Below, in pieces: positions 1-11,304 of a stretch of 64,000 bases of DNA. Position numbers and translations under genes: made by a program. The notes under the pieces are model-generated. The model had not been told where the DNA came from. It did not search any database and saw only the letters and a program-made list of their open reading frames with translations. Each line of letters begins with the position of its first letter. Position 1 is the stretch's first letter. The DNA comes from Plutella xylostella (Eukaryota > Arthropoda > Insecta > Lepidoptera > Plutellidae): NCBI RefSeq assembly GCF_932276165.1, contig NC_063992.1, positions 6,210,001 to 6,274,000 on the forward strand, written 5' to 3'.

Positions 1-703
1 TTTAATTGCATACAATAATTATAATGAAGTTGGCAGAGTACTATGTTGCTGTGGCTGTTATTATCTTACAGTAATTTATTTAAATCAGACTAAATTTAAT
101 ATTCATCGTGTTTTGCCTCGATTCTTGTTCAGATACGATGTTACCAGAAGTGTCACTTTCGAATATCCACAGAACCGTAATCATATTTAAATATGTAGTA
201 GGTTTTTTCGGCTGCTTATAAATGGACTGCACCTAATTCTAATCTGAAACAAACTCCTGCATAATACTAAACGAACTAATTTGATACTCTTCTACGTCAG
301 TTGCTACCTCAACATGCACTAAAATTTGTAGGAACAGTGACAATTTTATTAGCTTTAAAATATTTTATTAAGGTTTAACCACTTGGAATTGAATCGTAAA
401 ATCCGGTCGCCATTGCAATATACTGCCTGAAACATTACAACTGAGTGGATAACATACATGGGGTTAAATGAAACGTTAAATCTACGTTGAATTAAAACTT
501 ATAGGGCAAGTTATATGTATAGATACATACTTTTTTAAGCTTTTATTCAGGCTGCTATATGCTGCTATCAGGCTGTTCCGTCTACAAAATTACCTATTAG
601 AAATCGCATTTCTCGAACGTCATAATCATATTCACGTTTTCTGAGTCTATACCTACGAATAAAAAAAAATTAAAAATCGATTTTGAAAAAAAGAGCATTA
701 CAC

Positions 704-740
704 TGAATTTCATACCTACAAAGTGTAGGTATGAATTTCA
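704..740. repeat. Perfect 17-bp palindrome with 3-bp loop
   Basis: TGAATTTCATACCTACA is followed by AAG and then by its exact reverse complement. No surrounding element is visible. Confidence 0.85.
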
Positions 741-1044
741 ACACTTTCGGTAGCTAGGCTTTAGTGCTATAGTATTGTTCTTTTCCTTTTCCCTACTCCA
801 CATTGATAAATGCAATGCATAGATAATGACAATAATTTGGTCAATACCATTAGTTAATGGTCTTCTCTTGTTGAACTCAACAGAAATTGTTAAGTGACAA
901 AATAAAGCCTGTCTTCGGAGCTATAGTTGGATTGGTTTGAAAATTTTACTATTATTATAGGTAATATTCTGTAGGAAAACTTTTAAGTACTTACTTCCTA
1001 TTTTTGAGTAATCCATAACCCAAGGAGACAATTTTATAGTATGT

Positions 1045-1143
1045 ATGTAGGTAGCGAATTAAAGTATGTGTCTGCCCTTTGCCCCACGGGGGGGTCATAG
1101 GACGCCAAGAAGAAGAAGAAGAAGATGTAGGTAGCGAAGTAAA
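1045..1143 (+). mobile_element. Truncated retroelement 3' tail with 19-bp target duplication
   Basis: A 61-bp insert (1064-1124) ends in (GAA)n after a GGGGTCATAGGACGCC segment. It is flanked by 19-bp direct repeats starting ATGTAGGTAGCGAA at 1045-1063 and 1125-1143, with one mismatch. A short 5'-truncated insert with a microsatellite-like tail and a target duplication is what an RTE-type LINE end leaves behind. Confidence 0.75.
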
Positions 1144-1371
1144 TAATCCCAATACTGAATCAAAGTAAACACAAGCGCAACTAGGTACATATGTAGCTAG
1201 GTACTACAATACTATATAAATTGAAATATTAGGGTTCTAAACTTAAATTCAAACGTGCATCGTCATTCCTGTAAGCAAATAATACCCTATCTCGTCTTGT
1301 TAAAGGCGAGAATGGTCGTCGTACATGTAGAAAGAAATGTCCTGCATTATTTCTTTGAAATCCTTCAAAGA

Positions 1372-1507
1372 GGGTTACTCTGTACTGACGAAAAACGAAC
1401 GAACGAGAGCTGTCATGCAATCGGCAAGTTTAATACAACGATATAGGGTCGTAGCTCGCGTAGGAGAGCTCCGAAACTTCATTTTTCGTCTTAGAGAGTG
1501 AACCCCC
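1372..1507 (+). mobile_element. MITE family A, copy 1
   Basis: A 136-bp element. Left end GGGTTACTCTGTACTGACG and right end TTCGTCTTAGAGAGTGAACC are imperfect inverted repeats. The core CATGCAATCGGCAAGTTTAA recurs in the other copies (32609, 35602, 37617, 60205). Confidence 0.75.
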
Positions 1508-4500
1508 AGAGCCCTGGGGTGGGGCTTTGGGACTTGGCTAAGAGATGCCAAGAGATGTCGCTCGTCCTATTTCACTTGTCAAAGGGACGCGATTTTTAAA
1601 CGGCTTCTACGCAGTCGGGACGTGAGTGAATGTTTTTATTCCAAGTGTGTCTTTGTGACGTCAGCGCGCTCAGCACAAATATTAGCCGTCAATATCTTTT
1701 CAGGAGTTCAGAGTTCATGAACTTATAAGAAACATGGACACATGAATGGCGGTTTTGGTATGCAATTTTGGGACTCTGCTACATTTTTCAGATTAGCCAG
1801 TGGTGGATATTTCTACAGACGTTTTAAGCAATTGACGAGTAGATAGATAGTTTGATGAGAGTTACGTCAAATTGTAAATTTGATTTTGTTTTATCAATAT
1901 CCCAATAGACGTGATAGTGCACCATTATTCAGTTGATATAATGTGTGTGGAGTCATCAATATTGATTTCCCGGCGGACGGTGAACATCGGCTCTGCATTT
2001 CTAAGCCTCATTTGTCTCCTGCTACATTAGACCATTTTCACCGACTGGCCAGATCACATGATACGAACAGACCATTGAATGTCATCCAAATTATCACCAC
2101 AAGCCAACGGCCGTTAGGTATTATGTGCATATGAATGTTATAAAAAACCATAAGTATTATAATAACGATAAAATTTTATTCATCATAGTTGGATATTGAG
2201 GCATTGTTGATGATTAATGACAGTGATGAATGTTATTTATTGCAGTATTGCAAATGGAGATACGAGTAGCTGCCGAAAATAATTCCAGTAACAAAATGGA
2301 TATCAATTTTATTAAATCTATCCAATATCCTCGATATGGGGCAAAATAATTAAAACTAATCGAGGCTAGGGTTCAAATAAATAAAATCTATGTAGCCAAC
2401 AATTTAGTAGGCAAAATATCTAATAATAAAAATACATTCAATTATTTAAGTTTAACTTTATATACTCGTATATAATCGTACATAGTATCAATGTGTGTCT
2501 ATTTTGAAAAGCTTTAGGTCCCAACCCAACCTACTATCTGTCATATATATTTCCTGAACAGGCACGCTACAGCGGTGACTGGAGGTTCATTATTATGTTG
2601 AATGTTTACCGCATTGGACTGTAATTTGATAATTGTAATCAGTCATTTATAAGTAAACTGCATTATGCCTAGTACTGCTAAAGTTCCGCGGGCTGTTTCC
2701 CTTCAGTTTATGCGTGTTAGCCCAATAGATAATTCAGATTTATTGCACAGATATGCTAAGTTCTGCCTCAGACATGCCACTCATCAATTACCTATTGCCG
2801 AATTATCCTCCAACATAACGTGAGATATTATTATTAGGTATCTTCTACGAACAAGGCTGGCGGGCTACCGATCATTCAGTGGAGCATTATTCTGTCCTGC
2901 TCTATTTTTAGTATTCACATAGGTACATGAGTTTTGCAATAAAATCAAATAAATATAGATAGTAATTATACCTATGAATTTTGATACCAAACATTTATTA
3001 ATCTACCTACGCATACAAACTATCTGTGTAAACAAAACTGCAATTTGTTTGTGAATTATCCTACCTGAAAATCATAGTCTGAATCGGTCGATACGAGAAC
3101 TTGAAGAATCTTTCAGAAATAACCTACCAGTTAGGCAAAAGCGATGCAATTTTGTTCTCAGTGACTGACAGAGCTAATCGACAGATCCGATATCACGGAA
3201 TTAGCGGCATGAATGTGGGGTTCTGATTTTCGTCGAATAAGCTCATATTTGAATACGTGATATGTTCTAACGATTAGGAACTAAGTAGGTATGTATCGAG
3301 TTGCATTTATCGGCTATTAGTAGCGGAATCTAAAATCAAATATAATATTATGTACTTACACAAAGAATACTTAGTTATGTTATGTTTGCGGGACATATTT
3401 TTTATCAAAAAACCAAAATGTCAAAATCTCTGGTGAAATTGAATACTTTAAAAGTAAGTATATTACCACACAATTATTGAAAAGCATCAACCACTATCCT
3501 TAATTTCATTATTTAGCTAATTATCTATTAATTTTACGGTGCACTTGATAATTTGTTGAATGCACCGTGGTTTACTTGCGGCAGATGTAACCACGTCAGT
3601 TTTAACCTTTAACGCAAATAAATACCTAATTATAATATCAGAACCGCAATGTATGAATAAAATTACTAATGTTTGAAATCAACTGTAGAATCTAGACCAA
3701 AGCTCGTCAATGGTTTACAGTTGTATAACGTACGCACTCGGTAAAATAATTTGGATTTGTTATGTGTATGCTTCCGTTTAATTAAAGCGCTCGGTTTGAT
3801 TTAAGTTTACATACATTTATTGAGCTATAAATATTGTTTATGCTTATATTTTGAGGTAATATGACGTGTAACGTACGTGAATCAAAGCTACGTTTCTGAC
3901 GCTCGCTGCTCGCTACATGACAGGTATATACGGAACACGTGTACCTCTACAAATGCTATATACTTTGTGTTTTGAAGCGTAAGGCGAATACTATACATAA
4001 GTATAACCAAGTTAAATAAACATACTAGTTCTGTATCTATGCTGAATGTAGAACGTTATGTACGACAAAAGTTGTTGTTTGTATAGAAATTTACACAAGG
4101 GCGTCCACTTCATCGGCATGGCCAACGCCGTTTCTCCATACATTTATGATAATCCGTTTGATGCGATATGTACGATACCGATAGGTTACCTTAAAACGTC
4201 ACTCGGGGAGTCTACTTTCGTTCACCCCATTAATTATAGGGCACAAATTATCAGTTAAGACTATAGTAATCTAATTTTCCTACCTGACTCTTTCAATGAA
4301 ATTACAATAATTCCTAGGTATTTTAATGTAAGTAAATTATAATTTCATTAATTTTCTTTACTTTTAGTAGTCGTAGCATGTTGTAGCCTCCGGGTAGTGG
4401 AATATTCAAGTCGAGTACATGTTAGTCTGCCAAAACATGGATTAGCGGGTGGGCGTCCCGAAATATCCATCCAAGCAAAATACATTCAAACAGAAATTCT

Positions 4501-5304
4501 TTTATCATATTCATAAACGAGAATCACAAAATATCAAACAAGTATTTAAGGAGAAAAAAATCTATCATTATAAAAATTATACGAAGTATTTCCAATATGC
4601 CGCGATAAGCCTCGTGAGCTACTTTTAATGACTCCATAAACGTCGTACTTTCGCCGCAGGATTATTAATCGACGACGAAAAAATGTTTAGTACTCGTATC
4701 GAGAATACCAATTTACACATAAAATATATGATCAAAGATTGCCACCATCACCCGAGTCAGCGTTGTTCTGCAATAGCTACTGTATACAATTTTCTCAAAA
4801 ATTTCCACAAAGTGAAAGCGACAAATCTTTATTCTATCTCAGGAAGAATTCGTCGCAGTCGTAGAACACTGACGGATCTGCAAAACAGCAACTTTACAGG
4901 AGAGCCAGTTAAAGTTTTTAAACAACGTTTTTTTCGATAAAATGAAAACGGCTGAAGCAATTCATTTGAAATTTGGTCAGATTATTATACGAATGGACTT
5001 TTGCAATATAGCCTGTATGATTAGTCTATAATAAGTCTAGGTTTCCTGAAAAATCAGATAGGTTATTGTTCTATGTATCCTACTATGTCGCATTATATGA
5101 TACGTCGTTTTTTTACGGACTTTTATTGCGTATCTAATGGCGTATTATACTTTTCGTCGTTGTTTTTGGGGAATATATGGAAAAATTTAAAGACGGATCT
5201 TTAAAGAACCTATTTAGGAGGGTGCTGATTGCGCTATGTTATTTTTTGTTTAGGTCCTAATTTTTTATACAAAATACAATTATTTTATAAAATGTTTTTT
5301 GAAG

Positions 5305-6840
5305 ACCCCGCTGTATCCCAGCATCAGTCAATAATCATCCAATGCTAAACATAGGCCTCTCCCAAGGAGCGCCACAACACTCGGTCCTCGGCCTTCCTCA
5401 TCCAGCCACTACTGGCTACCAGCCTACGGTTGTCCCTGTTTGTGACTCTAGAATTCGTTAACCCCAACGGTTATCGGTTCTTCGGCAGATATAGCCAGCC
5501 CACTGCCACTTCAGCTTGCACATTTTGACAGCTATATCGGTAACCGTAGTCCTCTGACGGACACCCTCATATCTGATACGATCCATCAGAGAAACCCCAA
5601 GCATAGCACGCTGAGCGACTTTAAATCGGTGGACCAGTACTACCGTCAGTGCCCACCTATCTGCCCCATACGTCATCACTAGTGAGGTGCACTGGTTGAA
5701 GAAGACTTTTGTCTTCAGGCTCTGATAATAAAAGTCTTCTTCTCTGATCAGGGATGGCCGAGGAGAATATGTGACGGAGTTTCCCAACTCAATTGTGACC
5801 CACTGCTGGGCAAAGGTCTCCTCCTCCTCCTCCTGGGTCTTCCAGCTATCCCTGTCCATGAACTCCTCATTCCAGTTCCTACTAAACACGTCTAGGTCAT
5901 CCCGTCATCTTCTTCTGGGTCTGCCCCTGTGCCGGCGGCCGTTATCGGCTACCCATTTGGTGGCATTTTACCCTACCTATCCGGCTGCATACGACAGACG
6001 TGCGCCGCCCAGTCTCACTTCAGTTTGGCGGTCTTGGCACCCACGACGAAGGACGCTATCTCGCCCAAATAAATTACTCATTGACATATTGTATTTCCTG
6101 CCTATCTACCTCAACCCTACGTTTCGTGCTGTTGGTCATGTCTGTTGTCTTCGAACGGTTCATCTTTAGTCCAACTTCAAGGCTTGCCGTGGATAGCTCT
6201 CGCAACATTTGTTGGAGCTTGGGCGTTGAGTGGGAGAATAGGGCAATATCGTCCGCAAAACCGAGTTTGACTATTTTTCCTCTTTGATGAAAATTGTAAA
6301 GCGTGTACAGTGTGGGTCGCCTTGCATGACACCCTTTTCAATCGGAAACGTTGGACTAGAACCAGGTTTTTCCAATTTCACGTTGGCTGAGCTGTTTATG
6401 TAGATAGTACCAACGAGTTCGACTACGTAGGTTGGATGAATTTTGTGGTGTTAAGGGCGGAAAGCATTGCTTGGTGGTAGATACTGTCGAAACCTATGGT
6501 ATAGTCAATAAATTCAAGGTAAAGTGGTGTGTTAAGCTCAATGAACTTTTCAATAATCTGATTGAGCGTGTGTAGATGGTTCGCGGTAGAATAACTAGGT
6601 CGGAATCTGGCTTGTTCTGGTGGTTGATGTTAGTTCAGCAGAGAACGGATGCGATTGTAAATTATTTATACATGTGTGATGTCAAGCTAACGGGTCTATA
6701 GTTTCCGAGGTCGGATTTCTCACCCTTTTTATGGAGAAGTAAGTATAATGTGAGAATTACAGAATTTACGGGGAATTTTTCCTCAAATTAATACATGAAT
6801 AAAGTGGGCTCACCTATTTTTAAGAGGGAAAGCCCCAGTA
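5305..6840 (-). mobile_element. Decayed RTE/BovB-type LINE, reverse transcriptase region
   Basis: Read on the minus strand, reverse-transcriptase landmarks appear in order. KKGEKSDLGNYRPVSL is near 6731-6684. PPEQARFRPSYST is near 6627-6587. LYLEFIDYTIGFDSIYHQ follows near 6520-6465, then the active-site FADD at 6259-6248. A 143-residue open tail at 5889-5458 includes TYGADRWALT and LKWQWAGYICRRTDNRWG, typical of the RTE/BovB C-terminus. The 3' end near 5310 still shows the usual GRGLC...DDY run. Stops and frameshifts, such as an in-frame TAA just before the EQARF motif, show it is dead. The endonuclease half is missing. Confidence 0.85.
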
Positions 6841-7180
6841 TCATATGAATGCTGGTGATTGTGAAACAGCTGAGGAAAATGATCATCGCCAAGCAGTTCG
6901 AGATGATACATAGCTACGGATAAGATGATACCAATTTTCTTAATTATTTACAGCCCGCAAACAGTAAATTCACTGCTGCCCGATCACGTTGACTCCCCGG
7001 CGATGCCATTCACCCCTAGAAACAGATAATTTACCGATTGTGGGCAGTCAATGAAGGAAATTGCTGTCATCTTATCCGTAGCCATGTAAGGATCCTCTCA
7101 AACTGCTTCGCGATGGTCATTATTCTCAGCTGTTTGACAATCACCAGCATTCGGTTGATGCTAGGACTTTCCCTTAGCAG
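6829..7180. repeat. Inverted duplication, about 110-bp arms
   Basis: 6829-6940 and 7060-7180 are inverted copies of each other at roughly 80% identity by eye; both contain versions of GAATGCTGGTGATTGT and AGCTACGGATAAGATG. About 120 bp separates them. The arm adjoins the 5' edge of the RTE relic, so this may be an inverted 5' rearrangement of that element. Confidence 0.7.
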
Positions 7181-8333
7181 TTGATGTAACGGTAGCTGTT
7201 AATACAGAAATTTCATGTTTGATGTGGATTCTGCGACTGACTTGGTTTGTATGTTTGGTAACTCATGTTAATGGCTGGAAAAACATAATTCCAAACCTAC
7301 CCGCATGGTACCGTGCTCCCATCGTTACCTGCCTCTGGCGGTAGAGGTGATGAACAAAAAAAGTACTTACATAACTTTATGTACATTGTTTTTTAGCACA
7401 TAGTTTTAAAAACATAATAAATTAGCAAAAATATACAAAAAAATCAAAAATTTATTTATTTTTCATTGAAAATACGCAATATTATGAAAGAACAACGACG
7501 TATCCTAAAATAATCCCGAAGAATAACGACGGTTATCTACACACGTCTACCACTTATCCATAGAACAATGACGGTTTATACAAAACACCAATAGTTAGGA
7601 CATAAAACATAGTCGCATTTGAAATACCGTCACGAAATTTAACAAACAAACAATATTGCTTTTTTAACACACCGTACCTAATTATAACTAACTTCTCAAT
7701 GATTTTTGCGAAAACTAGGGCTTTTATTTTATTAAAACAAAGTCCCAAGAATAACGACGGATTTAAGAGTCCGTCTTTGTTCTATGGGAGAAGTATAAAA
7801 AAATATTGACTTGGAAAACAGAGCTTTTTAAGTAATAATTATAGCAAAAAAACATTTTAAGTACTCATTACGTGTTCCATGACTTCCATGTGCTCCTACA
7901 TAGAACACTGACGGAACAAACAAACCGTCGCGCGGGAGCGGGTCGCGGGGGGTGAGGGTCACCGCAGAACATCGACGGGACGTCACAAGCGCCCATGTAC
8001 TACGCGAAAAAATCAAAACCGTCAGTGTTCGACTCTGTATTTCACTTATTATAAAAGATTTTAAAATTTTTTTTTGCTGTATTGGTAAATACTGAAATTT
8101 TAAAGACGAATCTGTAACAATCCGAAAATCGAAAAAAATCAGATCCGTCACTGTTCTACGACTGCGACGAATTTGTGCTGCACGAATTGTAGGAAATATC
8201 GCAAATATCTCTGTACTCCTCGTAGGTATGTAGGTATTACTGAAACCATTGTTTGCTTGCTTGGGTTTGTTATGCGTTACTGTAAAAAAGTAAATTTTTG
8301 CTTAGTATAAGTATTTAGCAATTTAACTAGCCA

Positions 8334-8403
8334 ATCCCTTCACCACGGTGACAAAGCCATTAAAGCCAAGCTCTTGTAGTTATTTGTCACCGACAAGGTA
8401 AGA
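8334..8403. repeat. Short palindromic repeat, family G, copy 1
   Basis: CGGTGACAAAG and TTTGTCACCGAC form inverted ends of a segment of about 70 bp. A related copy lies at 11089-11157. Confidence 0.55.
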
Positions 8404-11088
8404 AGAAGGCTGCAGTTTGGTCAAGATTATATTAACCACGGCCATCAGTGCCCGTATTTTGTAACTTTTTGAGAGTTAGCAACCGGTGATAATTTGTATC
8501 AACTTAGAGACTTATTAACCGAAAACACCAAAAATCTTAGTGAAAGAAATATGCAAGAAGCCTACCAATATAACCTTACATTCAACATAAACGTTTGTGA
8601 AATCTGATAAGTCAGTAAAAAGTTATTAATTAATAATGCTCTAAGTTGTCAGCCATTTTATACCAACCAACCCCACTCAGAGTTACATAATACGGGGGCT
8701 GAGCCCTCAGATCTAACCCTCACTCGCGGGTGGTAACTCTCCAAGTTTCTACATTCACTATCTCTTGTCTTATTCAGTGTACATTTGTAGTCTACGACAT
8801 AGGATGCAAACCTTATCTCTCTTATTAATCTTATAATGTTCCTACACATCTAGATTGTAATGCGCAGGTTTCCGCACGATATTTTCTCTCTTCAGCCCAA
8901 GGTACTTACTGCTTAATGCTGTTTTCTCGTCGCCATGCATGTTATAGCGGGTTTAGACTCGGGTTTAGCATATTATATTCTAGATGCATCTTCCTTGCTA
9001 AGTAGGTATATTTTGTATTTTACTTTACGGTTTGTAAATAAATTTAATATCAACAATCCTATAGGTACTATACTGTTATAAATCCGTTTTCTTTACTCTT
9101 TCACACTAGTTATAAATGAGGAACGTAACACATGTTTAATAGTAATAATTATCTCAACGGCATTATAATATTTATGTATATACCTATTAGCAATTTTTAA
9201 TTACTTTTAAAAACATAGGTAAAGTTATACCGTTTTAGCAGACCTATGAGGCATTCATAAGTTTTTTTACATAATCCGAGCAACTTAGTACTTAATTAAT
9301 AAAAAAAAAGCGTAGGTGAAAACGCGGGTAGCACTCCAGTGGCACGGCGTCGTCGGCGTTAATTTCGCTCGTCGCTCGGAAACACAAACAAGCACACATT
9401 AACATTGCAGACCCGCGCTCCTTGCGGTCGCGCTAGCCAGGGCCGCACTCGGGCCGCACTCGGCCTGTCTCATATGATACGGACCAGGTATACGGTGTAC
9501 CAGAGATTTGTATAAGGATATATTTTGCGACGGCTACACATGAGGATCATAAGCCTATTCTAAGCCGATTTAACATTATGAGTATCCCTTCTATTCTATT
9601 CTATATGGGGGTTTAAAAAGTACCTACTTGCATCTGGCTCTCTCGAATGGAGCATGTGGATATGAATATAATATTATATAGTAGTCGTTTTTTCGGTAGA
9701 TCCTTATACACACCAGCAATGAAAACGTTCTAGTGACATAATAATATGAAACAGCAATGACATGTGGAACTTTTTCATTGCTCACGAGTGTATAATATGA
9801 TAAAGTTAATATGATCTGGGGATACTTATGTCTTTACTTTATCATTCAGCATTGTAAATTGTAAAAAATGTGAGTTCCGGTTGTAACAAGAAGCCGACTT
9901 AAAAGTCTGGCATACTTCCCATATTTTCCACTAGAAATCCCGAATCACAGTCAACGAATTGTCGCTTGGAAGCCTTATACGATCGCGGCTTGGCATACCA
10001 CAAAATTACGAGATTAACTTTGCCTTTCAATTAAAATCAGCCTACGAAATCAAGCTACGCGTATGTAGTTATTGTGAGTTTATATAAGATACAAATACAA
10101 TTAGTAGTTATTCTAAAATCGGAATGATTCCATCTACTATTCTACTACTACTTCTACAATTATATATCGATATGGTGAAACCATTACCGGCGAATAATAT
10201 CTCTAGCCATGCTGCTAAAACTAAAATATGGTCTTCAACATACACAACCTTAGGTCTTAGTGCGTCCTCGTGCAATATGCAAGTAATATGTTGAATTTTC
10301 GCCAGTCTCAAGCACAATACGCTTATGAATGTTGCATTCTGTAAGCAGCTGTGGCTTTTGTTTCCACGTTTCTTAGTTCATATTCGAGGTAGAGACCACA
10401 CTTCTGTTGCTAAGTGAAACCATAAGTTGGCGTTTACATGACTGAGTACGTTGGAAATAAGGAAAGCGAGAGACATAAAGTGCGATTATGTTTTGGGACT
10501 ACAGTTTCAATATTTGGAACATCGTAGCAGAATAAAATTTATAGCGGCTTGCGTGTCTTCAGTACTTTAGAATCGTGAAATTTTAACCTAGCCTCTTATT
10601 ATAACAACATTTATTTCCGCATCGTATATTTTATCCTAGTTTAATTTACACTATGAGTAGGTAGGACGTATTAAAAGAATCCCTATTTTCCTAGCTCGGG
10701 AAAGCTGAAAGCATTTTTGTTAATGCTAAATTTTACTAAGCAGGAAGTGAAATAAGTAACGTATATTTTCACAGATTTTAACACAGCGTGCAGCCAGATG
10801 TGTCCTAACGTAACTAAAGCTAAAATAACTTGGTGTGTCTGCTGCTAATACGGTGTTCCGGCGCGGCGTCCAAAACTAGCGAGGAAACATTGTTTTCAAC
10901 ACGTATCCAGTATTTCTTACTTCCTGCTCTCGTGAATTCCCGCGAGTAACAGGATATCCAACAATAGTCCACCTTTTCAATAATAGCTTAATAAAAGAGT
11001 GCACAAAGGAGCCTCTCCAAGTGACGTATCGTACTTTGCATACGTCCAGCGTACCAAGGGCAATCACCGACTGTCGCTAATACGCCTG

Positions 11089-11157
11089 GCCAACCCTTTC
11101 ACTGCGGTGACAAAACTAACCAAATCAAGTCACAGCTAGCTAGTCACCGATAGGTTA
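11089..11157. repeat. Short palindromic repeat, family G, copy 2
   Basis: GCGGTGACAAAACTAACC ... TAGTCACCGATAGGTTAAGA parallels the segment at 8334-8403 in the same orientation, including the lead CCAACCCTTTCAC and the trailing GGTTAAGAA. Confidence 0.55.
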
Positions 11158-11304
11158 AGAACATAAATCAAGGAATGAATTATAGCACACCCAGCCAGGA
11201 GTTACCCTGTATCACGAAAATTGTCGCACCTACTAGGGAACGCTCAGTTTTGAACTGAACACACGCAAGGATAGGTTAGGAAAGTAAATATCACCGAGCG
11301 AGTA

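Larger units (their letters stand above)
4847..8173. mobile_element. Element 0: inverted-repeat element with a GAACANTGACGG motif cluster
   Basis: Two 34-bp arms, 4847-4880 and 8140-8173, are inverted copies with one mismatch and start AATTCGTCGCAGTCG. Each contains TAGAACANTGACGG. About ten further copies or near copies of this 14-bp motif, in both orientations, lie at 7489, 7519, 7561, 7747, 7771, 7901, 7966, 8019 and 8145, plus 4862 in the left arm. An RTE relic sits inside (5305-6840). No own transposase or clear target duplication was found, so the outer limits are inferred from the arms. Confidence 0.55.

Noticed and set aside
5771..6287. Plus-strand frames of 132 and 95 codons
   Set aside because: They lie opposite the RTE reverse-transcriptase relic, which explains the sequence on the minus strand.
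7489..8158. A CRISPR-like array
   Set aside because: Repeats are short, irregularly spaced and in both orientations, in animal DNA; a transposon-type array fits.
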